From the NCBI GenBank assembly GCA_910586345.1, contig CAJUHC010000010.1, positions 1 to 39,149 on the forward strand: a DNA stretch of 39,149 bases, given 5' to 3'. Positions within the stretch are counted from its first letter, which is position 1; every line of letters starts with the position of its first letter. Shown in pieces: positions 1-6,051 of the stretch. Under the pieces are notes generated by a model. That model saw only the letters and a program-made list of their open reading frames with translations. It was not told where the DNA came from and made no database searches. The DNA is from an uncultured Christensenella sp. GTDB taxonomy: Bacteria > Bacillota > Clostridia > Christensenellales > Borkfalkiaceae. A program made the position numbers and the translations under genes.

Positions 1-86
1 GTACAAGTGATGTTTAGTGCCTATAAATGTTGCAAGGTGATTTTAGTTTTAATTCACAAATTATCGCGCAAATTTTCATTTTAAAC

Positions 87-131
87 TTTACAATCCGAAA
101 AAATTGAGATATAATGACATCATTATATAAT
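87..131 (+). promoter_or_regulatory. Promoter region of the pta operon
   Basis: Two overlapping sigma-A-like promoters are visible. The first is TTTACA (87-92), a 17-bp spacer and TATAAT (110-115). The second is TTGAGA (104-109), a 16-bp spacer and TATAAT (126-131). Either would give a 35-55 nt leader ending in the SD of pta. Positions 1-86 are AT-rich and show no gene or RNA structure that I can support. Confidence 0.6.
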
Positions 132-170
132 ATTAATTGCAATAAATAAAGTATTTTAAGGAGAAATGGT

Positions 171-1238
171 ATGTCGTTAATCGATAAAATCAAAAAAGCG
201 GGCAAAGAAGTTGCCGACACGCTTAACGGTACGCCGGCTTTACTGAGAGAAATTAAAAGAAAAGCCGCGACTTTAAATAAGACTATAGTTCTCTGCGAAG
301 GCGAGGACAAGCGCGTCGTTGAAGCAGCGGCTGAAATTACGCGCGAGGGAATAGCTAAAATCGTTCTTATCGGCAATGAAGAAGAGTGCTCGAAAGTCGC
401 GCCGGGAGTCGATTTGACGGGAATTACGCTTATAGACCCTCTTACTTCCGATAAAACCGAAACTTATGCGAATATCCTTTACGAAGCGAGAAAGGCAAAG
501 GGTATGACGGAAGAGCAGGCGAGAGAACAGGCGAAAGACAGGACAATGTTCGGCGCGCTTATGCTTAAAGCGGGAGACGTAGACGGTTACGTTTCGGGCG
601 CCTGTCATTCTACGGCGAACACTCTCCGTCCGGGTTTGCAGGTGGTAAAGACCGCGCAGGGTATAAGCACTGTTTCGAGCTGTTTTATTATGATTGCTCC
701 CGATAAAAATAATCCTTATAATCCCGACGGTGTCGCGGTCTTCGCGGATTGCGCGATAAATATCGAACCCACCGCGGAACAGCTTGCGGATATAGCAATT
801 ACTTCCGCAAAGACTGCGAAATCTATCGCTGGAATCGAACCGAGAGTCGCAATGCTTTCGTTCTCTACAAAGGGAAGCGGAAACGACGATAAATTCACGC
901 AGTCGGTTCCGAAAGTGCAAAGAGCGACGGAAATAGCGAAACGGCTCGCTCCCGAACTCGCGCTCGACGGAGAGTTCCAGTTCGACGCGGCGGTCGCGCC
1001 CGAGGTCGGCAAGCTCAAAGCTCCCGATTCGAAAGTGGCTGGAAGCGCGAACGTATTTGTTTTTCCCAATATAAACGCGGGCAATATAGGTTACAAAATC
1101 GCACAGCGTTTCGGCGGATATATGGCGGTAGGTCCCGTTTGTCAGGGCTTTGCAAAACCGTTGAACGATTTATCCCGCGGTTGCTCGGTCGAAGATATTG
1201 TGGCTACGGTCGCGGTAACAGCTTTACAGGCGGAATAA
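171..1238 (+). CDS. pta: Phosphate acetyltransferase
   Basis: This enzyme interconverts acetyl-CoA plus phosphate with acetyl phosphate plus CoA in the cytoplasm, the first step of acetate formation. The 355-residue protein covers the whole PTA_PTB domain. Recognisable blocks are the SGACHSTANTLRPGLQ segment near residues 144-159 and the C-terminal VFVFPNINAGNIGYK and GPVCQGFAKPLNDLSRGCS blocks. It has about 25 more N-terminal residues than the short form of the family, a lysine-rich amphipathic stretch. The ATG has an AAGGAG SD eight bases upstream. It lies 12 bp before a small unknown gene that precedes ackA, so the acetate pathway is almost certainly one transcript. Confidence 0.97.
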   Translation: MSLIDKIKKAGKEVADTLNGTPALLREIKRKAATLNKTIVLCEGEDKRVVEAAAEITREGIAKIVLIGNEEECSKVAPGVDLTGITLIDPLTSDKTETYANILYEARKAKGMTEEQAREQAKDRTMFGALMLKAGDVDGYVSGACHSTANTLRPGLQVVKTAQGISTVSSCFIMIAPDKNNPYNPDGVAVFADCAINIEPTAEQLADIAITSAKTAKSIAGIEPRVAMLSFSTKGSGNDDKFTQSVPKVQRATEIAKRLAPELALDGEFQFDAAVAPEVGKLKAPDSKVAGSANVFVFPNINAGNIGYKIAQRFGGYMAVGPVCQGFAKPLNDLSRGCSVEDIVATVAVTALQAE

Positions 1239-1250
1239 AGGAGACCCGTT

Positions 1251-1586
1251 ATGAGGAAATTGACTGTAATACGAAAAAAAGCTTTCGCGAGTATGTTCGA
1301 TAAAACCTGGTTTTATATCGAGGACGAAGCCCACGGCGGCGAATCGATTAATTGCACAAGATGTCGCTTATTGTGCGAACTTAAAAACGGAAAAAGTTAT
1401 TCTTGCGAAATCGATGAATCTCCGTTGAAGCTGTTTGCGGTATCCGGTGATTTTAAAGGAATAAACAGCGAACACGGCTACGCGCTTGATATTTATCAGC
1501 TGGAAGCCGGTTCGGAGGACGTTACGGTTACGGGAAAGCGCAAGCTTAATCCGGCGAATGCGAATTGCTTCGAGTTTGACAAATAA
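1251..1586 (+). CDS. Unknown 111-residue protein between pta and ackA
   Basis: I do not recognise this family. It starts 12 bp after pta behind an AAAGGAG SD and ends 19 bp before ackA, so it is cotranscribed with both. The product is soluble, with no signal peptide or membrane helix, and is predicted to be mostly beta strand. It has a cysteine cluster near residues 36-51 (C-x2-C-x3-C, then a further Cys), which could bind metal, but nothing proves that. Codon use matches its neighbours. Its position in an acetate operon suggests a link to pta/ackA, but this is inference only. Confidence 0.8.
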   Translation: MRKLTVIRKKAFASMFDKTWFYIEDEAHGGESINCTRCRLLCELKNGKSYSCEIDESPLKLFAVSGDFKGINSEHGYALDIYQLEAGSEDVTVTGKRKLNPANANCFEFDK

Positions 1587-1605
1587 ATTTAATAGGGAGA
1601 TTAAT

Positions 1606-2802
1606 ATGAAAATTTTAGTCGTAAACGCGGGAAGTTCCTCGCTCAAATATCAGCTTATCGATATGGAAACCGAAAAGGTTCTCGCAAAAGGCGGTTGCGA
1701 GAGAATAGGTCTTGACGGTTCTCTTCTCAAAGCCAAGGGAAACGGAAGCGAAAAAATTTACGAGAAGCCTATGCCCAACCATAAAATCGCGATAGAACTC
1801 GTTCTCGGCGCGCTTCTCGATAGCGAAATAGGCGTAATTAAATCGATGGACGAAATAGGCGCGGTCGGACACAGAGTCGTTGCAAGCGGAGAATATTTCA
1901 AGAAGACGACGCTCGTTACTCCCGAGGTTTTAAAAACTCTCGAAGAAAATACTTTCGAGCTTGCGCCTTTGCACAATCCTGCCGCGGCTACGGGAGTAAG
2001 AGCCTGTATGGAAGTTATGCCGCATACTCCTATGGCTTTGGTTTTCGATACTTCTTTCCACGCTACAATGCCCGAGAAAGCTTATCTTTACGGCGTGGAT
2101 TACGATGATTACAAAAAATACGGGGTAAGGAAATACGGCGCGCACGGAACGAGCCATAAATTCGTTTCCGCGGAAGCCGCGAAGTATCTCGGCAAAAAGC
2201 CCGAAGACCTTAAAATCGTTACCTGCCACCTCGGCAACGGTTCCTCTATTTCCGCCGTGGACGGCGGAAAATGCATCGATACTTCTATGGGATTCACCCC
2301 GCTTGCGGGCGTACTTATGGGTACGCGTTCGGGCGATATAGACGCGTCTGCGGTTGAGTTCCTTGCGAGAAAGAAAGGACTCAGCCACGCGGAAGCGGTT
2401 AATTACCTCAACAAGAAATGCGGGGTCGCGGGAATTTCGGGAGTATCGAGCGATTTCAGAGATTTGGAAGCGGGAGTCGAACGCGGTAACGAAAGATGCG
2501 CTTTGGCGCTCGATATGTTTTCTTATCAGACGAAGAAATTCGTCGGAGCTTACGCGGCGGTTATGGGCGGTTTAGACTGCATAGTTTTCACCGCCGGAGT
2601 GGGAGAAAATACGCCCGCAGTCCGCGCAGGTGTCTGCGAAGGGCTTGAATTCTTAGGGGTCGAATTCGACGCCGAGTCTAACGCGCTCAAAAACAACGGT
2701 TCGATACGCGAAATATCTACGAAGAATTCGAAAGTCAAAGTCCTAATTATCCCTACCAACGAAGAACTTGTAATAGCAAGGGAAACGGCGGAACTTTTAT
2801 AA
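1606..2802 (+). CDS. ackA: Acetate kinase
   Basis: The enzyme transfers phosphate from acetyl phosphate to ADP, giving ATP and acetate; it is the energy-yielding partner of Pta. The 398-residue protein has the family length and the ASKHA-fold motifs: N-terminal VNAGSSSLKYQL, VFDTSFHATMP near residue 145, the HGTSHKFV block, and LGNGSSISAVDGGKCIDTSMGFTP. The start is the ATG at 1606, preceded by AGGGAG. The frame stays open upstream to 1486, but that part overlaps the 111-residue gene and lacks a usable SD. No clear terminator hairpin is visible between ackA and the yceD promoter. Confidence 0.97.
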   Translation: MKILVVNAGSSSLKYQLIDMETEKVLAKGGCERIGLDGSLLKAKGNGSEKIYEKPMPNHKIAIELVLGALLDSEIGVIKSMDEIGAVGHRVVASGEYFKKTTLVTPEVLKTLEENTFELAPLHNPAAATGVRACMEVMPHTPMALVFDTSFHATMPEKAYLYGVDYDDYKKYGVRKYGAHGTSHKFVSAEAAKYLGKKPEDLKIVTCHLGNGSSISAVDGGKCIDTSMGFTPLAGVLMGTRSGDIDASAVEFLARKKGLSHAEAVNYLNKKCGVAGISGVSSDFRDLEAGVERGNERCALALDMFSYQTKKFVGAYAAVMGGLDCIVFTAGVGENTPAVRAGVCEGLEFLGVEFDAESNALKNNGSIREISTKNSKVKVLIIPTNEELVIARETAELL

Positions 2803-2831
2803 AAATTCTTTTCTCTCGGCGTTAAAATAAG

Positions 2832-2860
2832 TTGACAAAGATTTTTACCTATAATATAAT
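2832..2860 (+). promoter_or_regulatory. Consensus promoter of yceD-rpmF
   Basis: This is a perfect TTGACA (2832-2837), 17-bp spacer, TATAAT (2855-2860) promoter. A second TATAAT overlaps at 2850-2855 but has a 12-bp spacer. The predicted transcription start is near 2867, only about 12-13 nt before the yceD ATG. The TTG of the -35 box happens to open the yceD frame and is a false start. Confidence 0.85.
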
Positions 2861-2879
2861 TTTACAGTCAACTTTTGGT

Positions 2880-3287
2880 ATGAAAATAGAAGTCAAAAAG
2901 TTAAACGCGCTCGGAAAGTTTACGGGCGGTATCGAGTTCGATTACGAACCTCCCGAAAATTTATGCCTCGTTCCGCTTTGCAGGATAGAAGGAAAGGTGC
3001 ATATTAAAGGAGACTACGAGATTTACGAAGACGACAGCGTCGGCGTAAATTTCACCGTAAGTTACCGTTTATCGGGTCAATGTTCGTATTGTCTTAACGA
3101 TGCGTCCGCCGATGTGGAGAAAACTTTTGAGATTCTTTTCGTTACGGAAAATGACCCCGACAACTATTCTTACGACGGATATTCTATAGATTTGAAAACC
3201 GCCGTTAACGATGCAATACTTTTCAGTCAGCCGAACGTTATTTTGTGCAGAGAAGACTGTCAGGGTATTGATATAAACAATAAGTAA
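2880..3287 (+). CDS. yceD: YceD/DUF177-family protein
   Basis: This 135-residue protein belongs to the DUF177 (YceD) family, which is almost always encoded directly upstream of rpmF and is implicated in 23S rRNA accumulation or 50S assembly; its exact role is not settled. Visible features are the central YRLSGQCSYCLN segment with a CxxC pair and a late C-x3-C near the end, as in other Gram-positive members. The start is the ATG at 2880; the in-frame TTG at 2832 lies inside the promoter -35 box. The leader is very short and has no good SD. rpmF follows 16 bp later. Confidence 0.88.
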   Translation: MKIEVKKLNALGKFTGGIEFDYEPPENLCLVPLCRIEGKVHIKGDYEIYEDDSVGVNFTVSYRLSGQCSYCLNDASADVEKTFEILFVTENDPDNYSYDGYSIDLKTAVNDAILFSQPNVILCREDCQGIDINNK

Positions 3288-3303
3288 AAAGAGGTGTATA
3301 AAG

Positions 3304-3492
3304 ATGGCAGTACCCAAGGGAAAACAGTCAAAGAGCAGAACGAACAGCAGATTTGCAAATTATAAGGCGACGGCTCCCACGCTTGTGGAGTGTCCTCATT
3401 GTCATTCGATGATGCAGGCTCACAGAGTTTGCGCGAACTGCGGTTACTACGGTAAAGTCGAAGTAGTTTCCAAGGACGCTAAGAAAGATTAA
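3304..3492 (+). CDS. rpmF: 50S ribosomal protein L32
   Basis: This is a 62-residue L32 with the expected basic N-terminus (AVPKGKQSKSRTNSRFA). It is the zinc-ribbon form: Cys30, Cys33, Cys43 and Cys46 make two CxxC pairs, so it needs zinc, unlike the cysteine-free paralogues some Bacillota use under zinc starvation. It is preceded by an AGAGGTG SD and follows yceD in the standard order. A strong terminator begins 9 bp after its stop codon. Confidence 0.97.
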   Translation: MAVPKGKQSKSRTNSRFANYKATAPTLVECPHCHSMMQAHRVCANCGYYGKVEVVSKDAKKD

Positions 3493-3501
3493 CTAACTCG
3501 G

Positions 3502-3528
3502 CGGACTGCTTTTCGGCAGTCCGTTTTT
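3502..3528 (+). terminator. Rho-independent terminator after rpmF
   Basis: The stem CGGACTGC (3502-3509) pairs with GCAGTCCG (3516-3523) around a 6-nt loop and is followed by a run of T. asnS starts only about 30 bp later with no obvious promoter of its own, so it may depend on readthrough or on a promoter inside the terminator region. Confidence 0.85.
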
Positions 3529-3556
3529 GCTATTTCGGAATTTAAGGAGTTTAAAT

Positions 3557-4933
3557 ATGAAACATACCGATATTAAGATATTGTTTAACGATTCGGAAAA
3601 ATATTTAAGTAAGAGCGTGACCGTATGCGGTTGGGTAAGAACTTGGCGCGATTCGAAAAGCATAGCTTTTATAGAGCTGAACGACGGTACCGCGCTTAAA
3701 AATTTACAGCTTGTAATCGAAAAGGATAAAATTCCGGAGAACGAGGTTAAGCCTGCGCTCGTGGTAGGTTGCGCTCTGAAAGCGGAGGGCAGATTTATCC
3801 CGTCCGAGAGAAACGGTTTCGAACTTTCGGTTGAAAGCATAACCGTACTCGGCGGATGTCCGCAGGATTATCCTCTTCAAAAGAAACACCATACCCTTGA
3901 ATTTTTGAGAACCATACCTCACCTCAGACCCCGTACCAAATATTTCGAGGCGGTCTTTGCCGTAAGAAACAGGCTTTCTTTCGCGATTCATAAGTATTTC
4001 AACAAAAATGGTTACAAATACGTCCATACTCCAATAATTACGGGCAGCGATTGTGAAGGCGCGGGCGAAATGTTCCGTGTAACGACACAGCCCTGGAACG
4101 CAGGCTGTAAGACGGAACAGGAGTACTTTGAAGGCGATTTCTTCGGCGCGAGAGCGGGATTGACCGTTTCTGGTCAACTCGAAGGAGAAATGGCGGCTAT
4201 GGGACTCGGTAAAATCTATACTTTCGGACCTACGTTCCGTGCCGAGCACAGCAACACCACGCGTCACGCGGCAGAGTTCTGGCATATCGAACCGGAAGTT
4301 TGTTTTTGCGACTTAAACGATATAATTGAAATAGCGGAAGATTTTATTAAATTTATAATAAACGACGTTTTGGAAAACTGTCCCGACGAACTCGCGTACT
4401 TTAACGAGAGAATAGAAAAAGGGCTTATAGATAAACTCAGACACAGTATAGAAAGCGGTTTCGGTAAGATTACCTATACCGAAGCGGTGGAAGTACTCAA
4501 AAAATCGGGCAAAGAATTCAAGTATCCCGTGGAATGGGGAAGCGATTTGCAGACCGAACACGAAAAATATCTTACGGAAGAATATTTCAGAAAACCCGTA
4601 TTCGTTACCGATTATCCCGCCGACATAAAATCTTTCTATATGAAGCAAAATCCCGACGGCAAGACGGTTGCCGCCACCGATTTGCTTGTTCCGGGCATAG
4701 GAGAAATAATCGGTTGCAGTGAAAGAGAAGCGGATTTGGAAAAACTTAAAACCGCAATGCTCAAACGCAATATGAATTTAGAAAGCTATTCCGAGTATAT
4801 CGACACCCGTAAGTACGGCAGTGTTCCCCACAGCGGTTTCGGGCTCGGTTTCGAACGTATGCTGATGTATATAACCGGCGTTCAGAATATCCGCGATACT
4901 CTGCTTTTCCCCAGAACGGTAGGAAGTCTTTGA
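3557..4933 (+). CDS. asnS: Asparagine--tRNA ligase
   Basis: This enzyme charges tRNA-Asn with asparagine. The 458-residue protein has an N-terminal OB-fold anticodon-binding domain (about residues 10-105, beginning VTVCGWVRTWRDSK) and a class II catalytic core. Motif 2 is at FGPTFRAEHSNTTRHAAEFWHIEPE, and motif 3 is the C-terminal GFGLGFERMLMYITGVQNIRDTLLFPR. The ATG at 3557 follows TAAGGAG; the upstream in-frame start at 3527 lies in the rpmF terminator tail. An asparaginase-like gene starts 8 bp after its stop codon. Confidence 0.96.
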   Translation: MKHTDIKILFNDSEKYLSKSVTVCGWVRTWRDSKSIAFIELNDGTALKNLQLVIEKDKIPENEVKPALVVGCALKAEGRFIPSERNGFELSVESITVLGGCPQDYPLQKKHHTLEFLRTIPHLRPRTKYFEAVFAVRNRLSFAIHKYFNKNGYKYVHTPIITGSDCEGAGEMFRVTTQPWNAGCKTEQEYFEGDFFGARAGLTVSGQLEGEMAAMGLGKIYTFGPTFRAEHSNTTRHAAEFWHIEPEVCFCDLNDIIEIAEDFIKFIINDVLENCPDELAYFNERIEKGLIDKLRHSIESGFGKITYTEAVEVLKKSGKEFKYPVEWGSDLQTEHEKYLTEEYFRKPVFVTDYPADIKSFYMKQNPDGKTVAATDLLVPGIGEIIGCSEREADLEKLKTAMLKRNMNLESYSEYIDTRKYGSVPHSGFGLGFERMLMYITGVQNIRDTLLFPRTVGSL

Positions 4934-4941
4934 TTTAAGGT

Positions 4942-5958
4942 ATGAAAAACAAAATTTGCGTAATCTTTACGGGCGGAACAATAGGTTCTTATTCCAACGG
5001 CGGAGTAGTCGATTTGAAACCCGAAACGAGCAGTCTTTTAATAGAAAAGTACCGTGAGCGTTTCGGCAGTCTGATTCGATTCGACGAATTGCGGCCTCTG
5101 AATATTTTAAGCGAGAATATGCAACCTTCCGACCTCGAAAAAATGGCAGACTGTATCCGCGGAGTAGATACGGGCGAATACGATGGAATAATTCTGACGC
5201 ACGGCACGGACACGCTTTGTTTTACCGCAAATCTGTTCAGTCAGATTTTCTGCGATATAAAAATACCTCTCGTGCTGGTTTCGGCGCTTTATCCGCTCGA
5301 CGACGAACGCAGCAGGGGTGTGGAAAATTTTGCGGGCGCTATAACTTTTATAGAGAGCGTCGATTACGGCGGAGTGTTCGTCAGTTTCGAAAACAACTCG
5401 GAAAACTGTAAAATTCACCTCGCGAGCAGACTTGTTTCGGCAACTCAGATAAAGGGCGAATACGAAAGTATTCTGAACGTTCACTACGGTGAAATAAGGG
5501 GTTGGCGTTTCGTCTATAACGAGCACGAGTGTAATCCTACGCCTTCACAGCTCAGACGTCCGAGAAAACCCTGCACGGCTCAAAAACTTTGTACCGACTT
5601 GGTAACTATTCAGGCTCATTCTCTTTTGAATTTCGATTATTACCGTTTTAACGACGTGAAGCCTAAAGCCGTGATGGTTCAGCTCTATCACAGCGGAACG
5701 GTTTGCACCGAGGGCAAGGAAGCTAACTTCAAAAATTTTCTCGCGTACTGTAAAGATTTGGGAATAGAAGTGGTTATCGCGACGATTGACAGCCGTGCAA
5801 AGGTCTACGAAAGCGCGATAGGTCTCTCGGAATTATGTACGTCGGCTTACGATATAAGTTTTGAAATGGCTACCGTAAAAGTTCTTCTTGCGCTCGGTTC
5901 CGGTAAAAGTATAGAAAGCGAACTCAATAAAAATCATTTCTTTGAAAAACTGCGTTAA
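4942..5958 (+). CDS. L-asparaginase-family amidohydrolase, possibly altered active site
   Basis: The 338-residue protein has the asparaginase/glutaminase fold motifs. The N-terminal nucleophile motif FTGGTIGS carries Thr13, and the second motif LTHGTDTL carries Thr89-Asp90. It has no signal peptide, so it resembles the cytoplasmic AnsA type. In AnsA the catalytic lysine sits three residues after an arginine (RTTK); the matching place here reads SRLVSA, so the lysine seems to be replaced by serine. By-eye alignment in this region is uncertain. It is 8 bp after asnS and presumably cotranscribed, which suggests asparagine homeostasis. It could be a slow or re-purposed amidohydrolase. Confidence 0.82.
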   Translation: MKNKICVIFTGGTIGSYSNGGVVDLKPETSSLLIEKYRERFGSLIRFDELRPLNILSENMQPSDLEKMADCIRGVDTGEYDGIILTHGTDTLCFTANLFSQIFCDIKIPLVLVSALYPLDDERSRGVENFAGAITFIESVDYGGVFVSFENNSENCKIHLASRLVSATQIKGEYESILNVHYGEIRGWRFVYNEHECNPTPSQLRRPRKPCTAQKLCTDLVTIQAHSLLNFDYYRFNDVKPKAVMVQLYHSGTVCTEGKEANFKNFLAYCKDLGIEVVIATIDSRAKVYESAIGLSELCTSAYDISFEMATVKVLLALGSGKSIESELNKNHFFEKLR

Positions 5959-5972
5959 TTTTTAAATTTTGC

Positions 5973-6015
5973 ATACACTCTAATTCCTATTGACAATATA
6001 GGAATTAGAGTGTAT
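5973..6015. promoter_or_regulatory. Perfect 18-7-18 inverted repeat at the copA promoter
   Basis: The arm at 5973-5990 is the exact reverse complement of 5998-6015, with a 7-nt spacer. The -35 box lies at the centre and the right arm runs into the -10 box, so a bound protein would block RNA polymerase. Arms with ACACTC/GAGTGT ends resemble operators of the ArsR/CadC family. The obvious candidate binder is the ArsR-type protein encoded at 8629-8967. Confidence 0.85.
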
Positions 6016-6018
6016 AAT
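5990..6018 (+). promoter_or_regulatory. copA promoter
   Basis: TTGACA (5990-5995), a 17-bp spacer and TATAAT (6013-6018) form a perfect consensus promoter. This fits a strong promoter that is held off by a repressor, given the overlapping inverted repeat. The transcription start should be near 6025. Confidence 0.88.
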
Positions 6019-6051
6019 AATTTTCAGAAAACAGGGCAAAAAGATATTAAA

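Noticed and set aside
14..376. Minus-strand gene at the left edge
   Set aside because: It overlaps the pta promoter and start, its product is low-complexity, and it has no SD.
1486..1605. N-terminal extension of acetate kinase
   Set aside because: The 40 extra codons overlap the 111-residue gene, look nothing like the AckA N-terminus, and the ATG at 1606 has a clear SD.
6010..6051. Earlier GTG start for copA
   Set aside because: It lies upstream of the -10 box (6013-6018), so it would not be in the transcript; the HMA domain begins right after the ATG at 6052.
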